Below, piece after piece: positions 26,753 through 35,688 of a stretch of DNA of 64,000 bases. Source of the stretch: Daejeonella rubra (lineage in GTDB: Bacteria > Bacteroidota > Bacteroidia > Sphingobacteriales > Sphingobacteriaceae); the NCBI RefSeq assembly GCF_900103545.1, contig NZ_FNHH01000010.1, positions 1 to 64,000 of the forward strand, written 5' to 3'. The notes beneath the pieces are model-generated. The model had not been told where the DNA came from and searched no databases. It saw nothing but the letters and a program-made list of their open reading frames with translations. Numbering within the stretch: position 1 is the stretch's first letter; every line of letters starts with the position of its first letter. Position numbers and translations under genes: made by a program.

Positions 26753-27436
26753 ATGAAAAATCAATTAAAAAATACCGGTTTAGGTTTAATTCTGACAGCA
26801 ATCATTATTGCATTTGGCTCATGTACTAAAGATAAAAATACTGTCAATAATGATAATAATACTGGAAATCTCAATAAAATTGATATCCAGTCGCAGATAA
26901 ATACATTACCTAAAGAGAGTTTAAGTGTCGATGAATTGAAAAGCCTTTCATTTTTAAGAGAAGAGGAGAAATTAGCGATGGATGTGTATACAACGCTTTT
27001 TAATAAATGGGGTGTTAATATTTTCAATAATATATCAAAAAGTGAAAGTACTCATATGTTGGCTGTATTAAATTTATTGAATAAGTATAATCTGGAGGAT
27101 CCTGTTGGAGCAAATGAAACTGGAGAATTCGAGAATATACAACTGAAGGCATTGTACGATCAATTGGTATCTGAGGGCAATACAAGTACTTTAAATGCCT
27201 ACAAAGTTGGTGCAACTATAGAGGATTTAGATCTATATGATATTAATAAGGCATTAGTTTACATTGATAATCAGGATATTCGTTATGTATATGAAATGCT
27301 TGCAAAAGGAAGTCGTAATCATTTACGATCATTTTATAAAAACATAATTAATGCAGGCGGTACCTATACTCCTCAATATATTTCAAATGAGGAATTCAAA
27401 ACTATTATCAATAGTGAAATGGAGACAGGAAATTAA
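26753..27436 (+). CDS. DUF2202 ferritin-like lipoprotein
   Basis: 227 aa. Lipoprotein signal with cysteine in AFGSC near residue 24, then a linker rich in asparagine and a DUF2202 domain from about residue 60: LSFLREEEKLAMDVY, ISKSESTHMLAVLNLL, GATIEDLDLYDINKAL and RNHLRSFYKNI. The spaced E, E-x-x-H and H residues in four helices fit a ferritin-like di-iron fold. Its role is unproven. The start is ATG 26753; an upstream extension to 26699 would put extra residues before the signal peptide. It is followed by a convergent dipeptidase gene. Confidence 0.88.
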   Translation: MKNQLKNTGLGLILTAIIIAFGSCTKDKNTVNNDNNTGNLNKIDIQSQINTLPKESLSVDELKSLSFLREEEKLAMDVYTTLFNKWGVNIFNNISKSESTHMLAVLNLLNKYNLEDPVGANETGEFENIQLKALYDQLVSEGNTSTLNAYKVGATIEDLDLYDINKALVYIDNQDIRYVYEMLAKGSRNHLRSFYKNIINAGGTYTPQYISNEEFKTIINSEMETGN

Positions 27437-27481
27437 GAATTATTAAAAAAGTATCAATACGGGGGGAAATATCAATGTAAA

Positions 27482-28636
27482 TTAATCAGGCAAATTACTA
27501 AGAAAGAAATCCCTGATATTTCCTCCCATAATTTTTTCAATCTCCAGCCTGGTAAAACCAAGTTTCAGCAATTCTGCAACGATCAAGGGTGCACCAGTCA
27601 CATCAAAATGCATTTCATAGGCCCCATCCCAGTCAGAACCTAGTGCTACGCGATCAACACCGATCATATCTGCCACATATTTGATCGTTTTGGCTGTTGC
27701 AGCGGCATCTTTTCCACAAACAGCAGTTTCCCATAAGCCAATGCCAACAAGTCCCTTACGTGCGCCTATTTTAAGCAATTGCTCATCAGAAAGATTTCTC
27801 TGATTATCGCAGACTCCCCTAACACCTGTATGTGATACTAATAAAGGACCATTATAATATTTAAACACATCTTCGATGGTTTGTTGGGAACTATGTGCAA
27901 GATCAACGGTCATGTGCAGACTATCCATTTTTTTCACCAGTTGAATACCTTTTTCTGTCAAACCACCCTTCTTCATACCATGTGCAGATCCTGCCCACTC
28001 ATTATCAAAGAAATGAGCAAGACCTATGTAACGAATTCCTGCTTTGTAGAAAACATCCAGATTTTTGATATCATTATCCAGACAATGAGCCCCTTCAAGT
28101 CCCAACATGCCAGAGCTTAAACTACGGTCAGACTCACGGTCAGTAATGAATTTTTGCAATTCATCCTTATTCGTAATCACTCTGAATTTGCCCTCTGAGC
28201 GATCCGCAAATCCATACAAAGACCGGGCTTGATTTAATGCTCTCTCCTTTACATTGAACCAGGTCTCAGGTTTCTGTAGCTGGGCAAAGCTTAGCAATCC
28301 TATCTGATCAGAATGACTGTCATTCTGTTCAATATTAATCCCTCTTGGCACTTTACTAACAATAGTAAAAACCTGGAATGCCATGTTTGCAGTTTGCATC
28401 CTAGGCAGATCAACATGTCCATAATCATGTTTCTTCAGTAGATCACGATCCCATAACAAGGCATCACAATGAAGATCAGCAATAAAGGGAATTGAATCAT
28501 ACCATGAAACCCTTTCGAAAGGACCTTCAATAGATATTTTATTTTTTGAACTATCGATCATTCGCGGTACAAAAATGAAGAAGAATGCCAGTAAACCCAG
28601 CAATATTAGTCCGACAAGTTTGAATGATCTTTTCAT
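27482..28636 (-). CDS. Membrane-anchored dipeptidase (renal dipeptidase family)
   Basis: 384 aa. A single N-terminal membrane segment (LVGLILLGLLAFFFIFVP) leads to a zinc peptidase M19 domain. Motifs: IADLHCDALLWD (zinc HxD), GLEGAHCLDNDI, RYIGLAHFFDNEWAGS, TVDLAHSSQQT, LLVSHTGVRGVCDNQRN and the final ALGSDWDGA with its aspartate. It hydrolyses dipeptides, often including D-amino acids, at the outer face of the inner membrane. Start: ATG 28636, immediately upstream of the repeat element at 28661. Confidence 0.92.
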   Translation of the reverse strand: MKRSFKLVGLILLGLLAFFFIFVPRMIDSSKNKISIEGPFERVSWYDSIPFIADLHCDALLWDRDLLKKHDYGHVDLPRMQTANMAFQVFTIVSKVPRGINIEQNDSHSDQIGLLSFAQLQKPETWFNVKERALNQARSLYGFADRSEGKFRVITNKDELQKFITDRESDRSLSSGMLGLEGAHCLDNDIKNLDVFYKAGIRYIGLAHFFDNEWAGSAHGMKKGGLTEKGIQLVKKMDSLHMTVDLAHSSQQTIEDVFKYYNGPLLVSHTGVRGVCDNQRNLSDEQLLKIGARKGLVGIGLWETAVCGKDAAATAKTIKYVADMIGVDRVALGSDWDGAYEMHFDVTGAPLIVAELLKLGFTRLEIEKIMGGNIRDFFLSNLPD

Positions 28637-28660
28637 AGTCCCTTATTTTTTCTGTGTTAA

Positions 28661-29404
28661 AATCACTAGTGTCCGGATAAAAATGTGAATTATCAATTAA
28701 AAATGAAATTATCCCGCTCTTGCCGCGGGAGATGGCACTTACTTTTCCCTTCAGCTGGAAAAGTAAGCAAAAGAGCCGCGGCTTCCCGGTATTTGTTGTA
28801 AAAACACACTTTATCCTATCGGTGTAATCCAAGCCGTGTTAAGGGATGTGAATAATATGAATTGATCTGCAACACTTCTCCGGATTACTTAAAGGCAGTG
28901 ACATATGATCGTTAATGCAAGGATAAAGCACGTCTTTACTGCCAAATCCCAGGAGGCCGATCTCTGCAATCAGCAATACCGGTAATTTATGAACGGTTGT
29001 TACCCATCGCACTGCCCTCAGCTACCATTCATATCAGATAAACGGAACCTAAGGACGATTCAATCCCCAGTGCCGGAAAAATCAAAAAACAGATGCAGTT
29101 CATTCATATAGCACCTCAGAGCATTAGATTTTGGGATCATACCTGGACGGCTTTCATATTTTGGTATCCCCCAAAAGCAGCGATCCCTGTTTTTTGATGT
29201 GTGGTGGTCTTGTGGCAAAGGGCACCTAGGGATTGAAAAAGGCTTTTGGTTACTTTTGGCCTTCAAAAGTAACGAGCCCACCCGGCGATAGAGGGTGGCA
29301 AGGTTACAGGGGGGCTTGCTTTTCGAATTATTAATAATGCACCCCATTTATTGCGTAAATGAAGATTTCTTGCTATTCCTTAATTTAACCGGACAGCAAT
29401 GTTT
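28661..29404. mobile_element. Gene-free MITE-like element, 0.74 kb
   Basis: No credible gene lies between 28637 and 29447. The left end (28661-28728) matches the repeat at 7325-7392 at about 90 percent. The right end (aatttaaccggacagcaatg, near 29385-29404) is an imperfect inverse of the left end, 14 of 18 positions. Inside are two hairpins built on a similar theme: cttacttttcc / ggaaaagtaag at 28738-28767 (11-bp stem) and gttactttt / aaaagtaac at 29249-29273 (9-bp stem). GC is higher than in the neighbourhood. From memory, hairpins of this kind recur between Bacteroidota genes and are often mistaken for short ORFs. Mobility is inferred. Confidence 0.5.
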
Positions 29405-29447
29405 TAAAATAATTTATGTTAAATAAAATACCTTGAATTAATTCAAA

Positions 29448-30080
29448 TCATAAGCTCATAAAATAGTTTGTGAGCGAGTTAAAATCATCAAACTTAAGAT
29501 CGTAATCATCAGAAGTACCAAATCCATATGTTAATAGTACAAATGGAAGTCCGGCCTTTCTGGTTTCTATACTATCTCCATGAGTATCACCAATATAGAC
29601 AGGGTTCTTTAAGTTGTGTTTATCTACCAACAATTTAATATTATGATGTTTAGGCATTGAGTTGACACCATGAGCCATCTCATCAGTTATATACTGCTCA
29701 ATTTCAGCCCATTTCATAAATTCTGTGATCAGATTTTTCGGACAATTACTGACAATTAATAAGCGATATTTATCTGCAAGCCTGATCAATCCATCCCGAA
29801 CCCCTTCATATAAAACACCTCCCATCTCGGGCATAAGTTTCATACGGTATTCATTGATGGTTCGATAAATTTCCTCCTGCCTTTCAATAGAAGTACCGGG
29901 AAACATATGATCAAGCACTTTTGATCTCTCCCAGCCCATCACATAATGCAAATCATCACGGGTAAATATTCTATTTAAATTTTCAGCTTTAGCACCCTCG
30001 TTCCAGGATGCCAGATAGGTATCCAACGCATCCCATAAAGTGCCATCCAGGTCAAATATTAAACTATCAGGTTTTACCAT
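29448..30080 (-). CDS. HAD-superfamily phosphatase (phosphoglycolate phosphatase-like)
   Basis: 210 aa. HAD motif I DLDGTLWD at residues 9-16 (nucleophile D), motif II LLIVSNCPK near 104, motif III lysine in SMPKHHNIK near 143, and motif IV GDTHGDSIETRKAG near 164. The cap domain between residues 20 and 85 is the small helical C1 type seen in PGP-like phosphatases. The substrate is not identified. It follows the NTF2-like gene across a terminator and is probably expressed by itself. Start: ATG 30080. Confidence 0.9.
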   Translation of the reverse strand: MVKPDSLIFDLDGTLWDALDTYLASWNEGAKAENLNRIFTRDDLHYVMGWERSKVLDHMFPGTSIERQEEIYRTINEYRMKLMPEMGGVLYEGVRDGLIRLADKYRLLIVSNCPKNLITEFMKWAEIEQYITDEMAHGVNSMPKHHNIKLLVDKHNLKNPVYIGDTHGDSIETRKAGLPFVLLTYGFGTSDDYDLKFDDFNSLTNYFMSL

Positions 30081-30111
30081 TTTTAATTAAAAATTACAAT
30101 TTATACAAAAC

Positions 30112-30142
30112 AAAAAATGCGCAAAATAAACATTTGCGCATT
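30112..30142 (-). terminator. Terminator after the NTF2-like gene
   Basis: On the minus strand, aatgcgcaaa / tttgcgcatt with a 7-base loop, followed by TTTTTG. It ends the catabolic transcript that runs from the right. Confidence 0.85.
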
Positions 30143-30163
30143 CCTATAATTTACAAGAATTTG

Positions 30164-30595
30164 CTATTGAAGTCTGAAGGCTTGTCTGGCAAGTAATTTC
30201 CACTGTCCGCCTTCTTTTCTCCAAACCATAACATTCCCAATACGAAGGTCGGTTGGTACACCGGCATTTGTTGCCTTGGCAACAAAAATATGTCTGACAA
30301 TGGCATTTTTTCCAGAAACTGAAATAGTTTGTTCAACTGGAGTAATGCTCGAAAAATTAAATGAACCGTTAATCAGATCATCTACGAATTCGGCCTTATT
30401 CTGAACTTTTCCTCCAGAATGACCATAGGATAATCCATCAGATGCTATACTTTCAAGTAGATTTTTTTCAGGATCTATAATTGCCTTGTTCAACTTTTCA
30501 ACAGCAGCGGCCACAGCCTTCTCATGTTTTGACTGTGCATTTAATGAGACTACAGAAAATGTCAATAATATTAATAATCCAAAAGCGCCTTTCAT
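30164..30595 (-). CDS. Secreted NTF2-like (DUF4440/SnoaL-like) protein
   Basis: 143 aa. Signal peptide residues 1-20 (LLILLTFSVVSLNAQ). The mature domain is NTF2-like: an N-terminal helix (HEKAVAAAVEKLNKAI), LLESIASDGLSYGHSGG, ISVSGKNAIVRHIFVA and a final strand pair WRKEGGQWKLLARQAF. Such domains bind or isomerise small molecules, and many are non-enzymatic. It is the last gene of the BASS/RraA/PQQ stretch and precedes a terminator, so it probably belongs to that operon. Confidence 0.87.
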   Translation of the reverse strand: MKGAFGLLILLTFSVVSLNAQSKHEKAVAAAVEKLNKAIIDPEKNLLESIASDGLSYGHSGGKVQNKAEFVDDLINGSFNFSSITPVEQTISVSGKNAIVRHIFVAKATNAGVPTDLRIGNVMVWRKEGGQWKLLARQAFRLQ

Positions 30596-30660
30596 ATATT
30601 CATTTTATTTTGAAATAAACCTGGCAGATCTATTTAATTAAATTCAATTTGTTTTTAGTT

Positions 30661-31962
30661 TTATTTAACAGAACCCTCAGCAGGAACATCTTCAGCAGGT
30701 GGTCTGCTTCTCCACCAACTTGCAAGGGCTGATCCGGTAACATTCATCAATGGACCAAAAATTGCCGGTGCAAGCCCTACTGTAGCTATTTTACCCATCT
30801 GAAGAGCTAATCCTGATGCCAGTCCTCCATTTTGCATACCTACCTCAAAAGCCACCGTACGTCTATCCTTCTCTGGCATACCTGCTGCCCAGGACACGCC
30901 ATACCCAAGAACATAACCAGCTAAATTATGTAGCAGACTTGTAATAATAAGCAATAAACCAACTTTCAATAGGCTATCACGACCGGCAGCAGTAATGATA
31001 GTTATGATTACAGCAATTCCAACCATTGAGATCATAGAAAGTACTTTACCCATCCATTGATCATCACCTTTTACCATTTTACGAAGTATAATAGCACCAA
31101 GCATTGGTAAAATATAGAACCAGAACAAGGATTTTCCAATGGCGCTTAAGAAACCATTAAAATCTGAACCACTTGATTTAATGTATACCAGGTTTGTCAA
31201 TAAAATAACAACAAAATAACCAATTAGCTGAATGACTTTCGATTTCTGGCTGGCTTCATTTTTAGAGAAAAGGTTAAATATAAAACCTGCAACAATTGGA
31301 AGAATGATCATGTTAAGAATATCAAGCATCATGTGCCAGAAGTCTACCTGAATATACTGTCCACCAAGCCATTGCATTAACAATGGAGTTACAAACGGTG
31401 ATATCAGAGTAGATATAGCACCAATCGTTACAGCAAGCGCAAGATTAGCATGTGCCAGATAAGACATTACATTGGACGCTAAACCACTTGGCACTGTACC
31501 TATCAGGATAATTCCGGCGGCTATTTCAGGTGGAAATGAAAATATATGTGCAATCCCAAAAGCAACCAAAGGCATTATAATATAATGTGCACCTACACCA
31601 ATAATTACCCCCTTTGGCATTTTTATTACACCCGTGAAATCTTCAAAACTCATTTGTGAACCCATACCAAACATAATGATCTGTAAAAGAGGAACGATCA
31701 TTAATTTTAATTGAAAATCACCTATTGAAGTGAAGTACTGAGGATAAAACATTGATGCTGTAACCGCTGTGAAGATCCAGATGGTATAAGAAAATGCTTT
31801 AAAAGTTTTTGTACCTCTCACCCCTATTGCCAAAGCTGTAAAAAATAGGATTAATAATGGTCCGGCATTTGCCTGATTACCCTGAGAAAGGAAGAAAAGA
31901 GCTGCTAACAAGCTTAGCCCTGCTATGCCTAATGCTAGAGAATAAATGTTTGACTGTTTCAA
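30661..31962 (-). CDS. BASS-family (bile acid:sodium symporter-like) transporter
   Basis: 433 aa with about 11-12 hydrophobic segments; BASS proteins usually have 9-10 and about 320 aa, so the N-terminal 80 residues are an addition of two to three helices. Family landmarks are MFGMGSQMSFEDF and GTVPSGLASNVMSYLAHANLAL near residues 154-175, where sodium-coordinating residues lie. BASS transporters carry organic anions with sodium, including pyruvate and other keto acids, so uptake of a sugar-derived acid is plausible. The start is TTG at 31962, with an in-frame stop two codons upstream. It follows the first RraA gene by 41 bp. Confidence 0.88.
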   Translation of the reverse strand: MKQSNIYSLALGIAGLSLLAALFFLSQGNQANAGPLLILFFTALAIGVRGTKTFKAFSYTIWIFTAVTASMFYPQYFTSIGDFQLKLMIVPLLQIIMFGMGSQMSFEDFTGVIKMPKGVIIGVGAHYIIMPLVAFGIAHIFSFPPEIAAGIILIGTVPSGLASNVMSYLAHANLALAVTIGAISTLISPFVTPLLMQWLGGQYIQVDFWHMMLDILNMIILPIVAGFIFNLFSKNEASQKSKVIQLIGYFVVILLTNLVYIKSSGSDFNGFLSAIGKSLFWFYILPMLGAIILRKMVKGDDQWMGKVLSMISMVGIAVIITIITAAGRDSLLKVGLLLIITSLLHNLAGYVLGYGVSWAAGMPEKDRRTVAFEVGMQNGGLASGLALQMGKIATVGLAPAIFGPLMNVTGSALASWWRSRPPAEDVPAEGSVK

Positions 31963-32003
31963 AATTTAAGATTTAAGGTTTAGGTTATTTATTTCCTGAT
32001 AAT

Positions 32004-32927
32004 CTACCAGGTTCTTTTACTCATTATTACATCAAGCTCAGCTCTGGTCATTTTACCTTCTTCAGGATGTTTTTCCATCCATTTAATAAAATCATCTTTC
32101 ATAGCGCTTGTCCACTCACTGTCGAGCTGACCGCTAGAATATTTTCCTGATTTTATAACTTCAAAGGCATACTTATCTCTTCTTACGATAAATTCGGCAG
32201 TTGATACCACCTGTTCAGCTAAATGTGCCGGAACAAATAAAACACCAATTTTACCTGCAATTACCAGGTCGCCGGGTAAAACCATTGTTCGTCCGATACG
32301 GATTGGGGTATTTAAGCCCATTAATACCATATCCTCCATAAAACCCGGGTGAAAATCTCTAACAAAGGCATTAAAGCCTTGTATCTCTTCAAGTCCCTGA
32401 ACATCACGTGCAGCACCATCGAAAATTACACCATTTCCTGATTTAGTATAGATTGAAGTTGCTAATGTACTTCCTATAAGAGAACCTGCTACAACCTTAC
32501 CAAAACCATCAGCAACATAAACATCTCCTTTAGTTAAAACTGCAATTGGCCATGAATTTGTATTTCCAACACGGCCTTGTTTTGCTCCACGCTCCTTAAG
32601 ATTTTTTTCAATATCCGGACGGCTTGGCATATACATTGCCGTAACAACTCTGCCTGTGATCATTTCATCATTCAAAGTTTTCCAGCCATGTTCGAACTGA
32701 TTTACATAACCCATAACCTTTAAAACCTGCCAGGCATCATCAATTCCTATTTTTTTCGCCCTTTCCAGTAAATTATCCGCAATTTTCGGACGGCCATCGG
32801 GAAAACGATCGCCTTTCCATTCTGAGGTTAGAAAAGTTAATTCTTCTTTTGGTATTGTCTGTGCTGTTAGAAATCCTGTTGCCGAAACAAGGGACAAAGC
32901 TGTAAACACTAATACTTTAATTTTCAT
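32004..32927 (-). CDS. RraA-family protein with signal peptide, catalytic residues kept
   Basis: 307 aa. An N-terminal signal (VLVFTALSLVSATGFLTAQ) precedes the RraA/HMG-aldolase fold. The family core shows GRVVTAMYMPSRPD, GDVYVADGFGK, IFDGAARDVQGL (R174, D175 at the positions that bind substrate and metal in HMG/CHA aldolases) and PGDLVIAGKIGVLFVP. RraA-fold enzymes cleave 4-hydroxy-2-keto acids or decarboxylate oxaloacetate; they are normally cytoplasmic. Here the protein is predicted to be exported, with the rest of the cluster's chemistry. It lies between the BASS transporter and the PQQ dehydrogenase. Substrate unknown. Confidence 0.88.
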   Translation of the reverse strand: MKIKVLVFTALSLVSATGFLTAQTIPKEELTFLTSEWKGDRFPDGRPKIADNLLERAKKIGIDDAWQVLKVMGYVNQFEHGWKTLNDEMITGRVVTAMYMPSRPDIEKNLKERGAKQGRVGNTNSWPIAVLTKGDVYVADGFGKVVAGSLIGSTLATSIYTKSGNGVIFDGAARDVQGLEEIQGFNAFVRDFHPGFMEDMVLMGLNTPIRIGRTMVLPGDLVIAGKIGVLFVPAHLAEQVVSTAEFIVRRDKYAFEVIKSGKYSSGQLDSEWTSAMKDDFIKWMEKHPEEGKMTRAELDVIMSKRTW

Positions 32928-33038
32928 AGTTTTAATTTGATAATATAAATAAACAAAAAATATTTATAATTAAGGCTTTTGATCATTTGGGTACAATAGT
33001 TTAGTAATGATCAAACCCTTCATGGCGAATGAATTCTT

Positions 33039-34499
33039 TTATTTTTTTTTAGCTTTCCTGATCTTTTTGGATCCTCCAGGTAAGGTAATCTTCCAGATAC
33101 TAGCTTCTCTGGCGTCATATTCAATTATATATAGTGCATTTGCCACAAGGATCGCATCTGTTGGATTATTAAAGGAATCAACGATTCTTGTTGTTTTTAC
33201 AAAGTAATTATCACTTCCGCTATCGTAGCTCAATTTAAGGTGTAGCAGATCCCTACCCTGATCTGTAAAAGGCTTCATCATGCTGGAACGACTTCCAAGG
33301 GAGTTTCTTAATACAAAGCCATCCCCATTAAAATCTTTAGATAATACTTTATTTGTATCGAAAACCAGGCCCAGAGGGGAACTATGCGGAGTAAATGTGC
33401 TGGTTGTTACACCTGTATTATCTCCATCCAGAATTTTACCGGAATGTCCTCTGTATTCATTCGCATCCGGACCCAGGTTCTGAACTCCCGGCGAAAATTT
33501 CACACCTTCCGGGATCCCCGGGAATTCCGGGTCATTTCTGAAATATTTTACTGCCCAGGCATGAGAACTACGTGGAATAAAGGAATCAGTATCAGGATTT
33601 GGCTGCCAGTCGGCATATTGCTGCGGGTTTTCAAAACCGCTCATCACCCATGGAAAACCATAATGGCGTCCTTCCCGTATCCAAAACATATCTTCATTAT
33701 GATCGTAATCCGATGAATTTACTACCGCAAATAAATTGCCTGATTGATCAAGTGCAATATCATATGCATTACGAATTCCTTCGGCATATATATATCCGGC
33801 TGCTTTGAGTTTATCCAGGTCATTCGGTAATTCAAGATTCAATGCATCCACTGGAAACCTGAATATTTTAGCAGTCAGGGCATTATCTCTTGCATTTGGG
33901 TAGGCTCCTTTATTATCCTGAACTTCGCCATGATCTGTACGTGCGCCGGTGTTTGCATAAATGTATTTGCCATCCTGACTTATCTCCAAAGCATTCCATC
34001 CATGATCAAACGTTGTCGCATTAGTACCATATTCTACGGTATTAAATACTACGCTCATAACTGGTTTGCCTGTTGATACCATATCGTAACGAACCATTCT
34101 ACCTTTAGTACCCTTACCATTATTAACACTGATATTCCCACACAGAAATAATTTATCACCTGAAAAAACAGCCCCCTGAAGACGGGTGATACCATGATCA
34201 GATGCAGATAAGATCATCTCAGATACAGGTGTACCTGATGTTGTATTAATTCTATAAATCCCTCCATCAAAATCTGTATAATAGAAGATACCAGTTTGTG
34301 GATGAACTAGTAATCTGACAGCTTTTGGGCCAACAGCCATATACTTTTCAACCTGAATATCAGCTCTTAATGCAGCAGGCGTTAATTTTACAGGTGCTGG
34401 TCGTCCTGTTCGGGTATTTGTGTTCTGTGCTGAAAGAAGTAATGGGTTTAGAAGTACTATAAGTCCAAATACTATACTAAGTTGAAATGTACGAGTCAT
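33039..34499 (-). CDS. PQQ-dependent sugar dehydrogenase, exported
   Basis: 486 aa. Signal peptide to about residue 25 (IVFGLIVLLNPLLLSA). The mature part is the six-bladed GSDH/L-sorbosone dehydrogenase propeller: FDHGWNALEISQDGKYIY, AEGIRNAYDIALDQSGNLF near 240, HNEDMFWIREGRHYGFPW near 270, and a late SLGSRSSMMKPF. These enzymes oxidise aldoses at C1 to lactones in the periplasm with PQQ, and pass electrons to a cytochrome c. The matching cytochrome gene is 11 bp upstream; elsewhere in the window the same two domains are fused. Substrate sugar unknown. Confidence 0.9.
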   Translation of the reverse strand: MTRTFQLSIVFGLIVLLNPLLLSAQNTNTRTGRPAPVKLTPAALRADIQVEKYMAVGPKAVRLLVHPQTGIFYYTDFDGGIYRINTTSGTPVSEMILSASDHGITRLQGAVFSGDKLFLCGNISVNNGKGTKGRMVRYDMVSTGKPVMSVVFNTVEYGTNATTFDHGWNALEISQDGKYIYANTGARTDHGEVQDNKGAYPNARDNALTAKIFRFPVDALNLELPNDLDKLKAAGYIYAEGIRNAYDIALDQSGNLFAVVNSSDYDHNEDMFWIREGRHYGFPWVMSGFENPQQYADWQPNPDTDSFIPRSSHAWAVKYFRNDPEFPGIPEGVKFSPGVQNLGPDANEYRGHSGKILDGDNTGVTTSTFTPHSSPLGLVFDTNKVLSKDFNGDGFVLRNSLGSRSSMMKPFTDQGRDLLHLKLSYDSGSDNYFVKTTRIVDSFNNPTDAILVANALYIIEYDAREASIWKITLPGGSKKIRKAKKK

Positions 34500-34510
34500 T
34501 TAAAGAATTT

Positions 34511-34981
34511 TTATTGTTGTTTTCCCAATTCTCTTAAATAGGTTACCATTTGCCATCTCTGTTCTTCGGTAAGGATCTCCTTAAAAGGAGGCATATTACC
34601 TTTCCCATTTGTTAATTTCCAGAAAATAGCACCATCTTTTTGCTTTATTACCTTCTGGTCATGAAAATTAGCTGGTCTGATACCCATGGATCCCCCTGCA
34701 GGACCATCGCCATATCCCGTATCACCATGACAAGAGAAACAATACATATTATAAAGTTCTTCACCTTTTGCAATTGTTTCAGAGTTAACAGGCACTTTAT
34801 TTTTTATTGTATCGGCCCATTCCGGAGCAAGCCAGGCTTCCTGTTTCACAGTATCGCCCAAAGAAGTTATGGTATGATAGTCTTTGGAGTCATGAGAATA
34901 ATTGTTTGCTGCAGTCAGTATGAAAAGACATACAGTGCTGAGTAGTAATATTTTAAAAATATTGAAATTTTTCATTCGCAT
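34511..34981 (-). CDS. Exported class I cytochrome c, partner of the PQQ dehydrogenase
   Basis: 156 aa. A hydrophobic export signal (ILLLSTVCLFILTAA) precedes one cytochrome c domain with heme motif C81-F-S-C84-H85 and the distal methionine in GNMPPF near residue 130. The segment YNMYCFSCHGDTGYGDGP and the following PANFHDQK closely resemble the cytochrome part of the fusion protein at 40751-42289. It probably takes electrons from the PQQ enzyme encoded 11 bp downstream. An alternative start is the ATG at 34975. Confidence 0.92.
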   Translation of the reverse strand: MRMKNFNIFKILLLSTVCLFILTAANNYSHDSKDYHTITSLGDTVKQEAWLAPEWADTIKNKVPVNSETIAKGEELYNMYCFSCHGDTGYGDGPAGGSMGIRPANFHDQKVIKQKDGAIFWKLTNGKGNMPPFKEILTEEQRWQMVTYLRELGKQQ

Positions 34982-35122
34982 AATAGATATTAAAAATCAC
35001 TTAGAAAATATTCTAAGGCCAAATTCACATTGGTTCATAAACCTTATTAAGGTAAAATCAATGCATCAAACAGATCTCAAAAGAAGATATTCGAAACTGT
35101 CAAGTTTCATTTAGACAAGTTA

Positions 35123-35159
35123 ACAGCCAATACAATTTCCGAAGATCTGTATTGGCTGT
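35123..35159 (-). terminator. Inverted repeat after the RidA gene, possible terminator
   Basis: A perfect 12-bp stem acagccaataca / tgtattggctgt with a 13-base loop, 35 bp after the RidA stop. The T run on the minus strand is poor (TTAACTT), so it may only attenuate transcription into the cytochrome/PQQ genes or stabilise the upstream mRNA. Confidence 0.55.
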
Positions 35160-35194
35160 AAAATTTTATATTAAAGTTGAGACCTTAATTTCGA

Positions 35195-35662
35195 CTAGAT
35201 GTAAGCAATTGCATCCATTTCAACCAGAGAATCACCCGGTACACCACCTTTAGCAACAGCTATTGTAGTACGAACTGGTGGCTTCTTTCCAAAACGACCT
35301 TTATAAACTTCATTCATTCCTTTGTAATCTGCTATATCATTAAGATATACAGTTACTTTTAATACTTTCTCCATAGAAGTCCCAGCCTTGATCAATTCTT
35401 TTTCAAGTTCTTTTAATACAATATCAGTATGAGATTTAATGTCAAATGGATCTGTATGTGCACCCTTACCTGCAATGTATACTAATCCATTATGAATAGT
35501 ATGCCCGGAAAATAACGGCACATTTTGTATGCTGGTGATATTTCCGGCTTCTTTTTCAGGAGCAGCAGCCAGCCCTTTTGCATTAGCTACAGCACCAATC
35601 CCTGCAACACCTACTACAGAAGCAAATAATTTCTTCAGTACTGATCTTCTTTCTGTTTTCAT
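35195..35662 (-). CDS. RidA-family protein with Tat-type export signal
   Basis: 155 aa. Residues 1-30 are a signal with a twin arginine (TERRSVLKKLF) and an alanine-rich core. Residues 42-155 are a full RidA domain, including YIAGKGAHTD, LKVTVYLNDIADYKGMNEVY and RTTIAVAKGG. The carboxylate-binding arginine (R131) and the late glutamate (E148 in LVEMDA) are kept, as in active 2-imino/enamine deaminases. RidA hydrolyses enamines released by PLP-dependent dehydratases. It is normally cytoplasmic, so export here is unusual and matches the exported PLP enzyme at 39037-40707. It follows the SMP-30 gene by 26 bp. Confidence 0.9.
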   Translation of the reverse strand: MKTERRSVLKKLFASVVGVAGIGAVANAKGLAAAPEKEAGNITSIQNVPLFSGHTIHNGLVYIAGKGAHTDPFDIKSHTDIVLKELEKELIKAGTSMEKVLKVTVYLNDIADYKGMNEVYKGRFGKKPPVRTTIAVAKGGVPGDSLVEMDAIAYI

Positions 35663-35688
35663 TTTATTGTAAATTGATTAAATTAATA

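Noticed and set aside
28551..28832. A 93-aa minus-strand frame overlapping the dipeptidase start.
   Set aside because: It overlaps a strong gene and the repeat end; no similarity seen.
29060..29347. A 95-aa minus-strand frame in the repeat element.
   Set aside because: It runs through a hairpin repeat and has no domain or start context; typical spurious ORF of this type of element.
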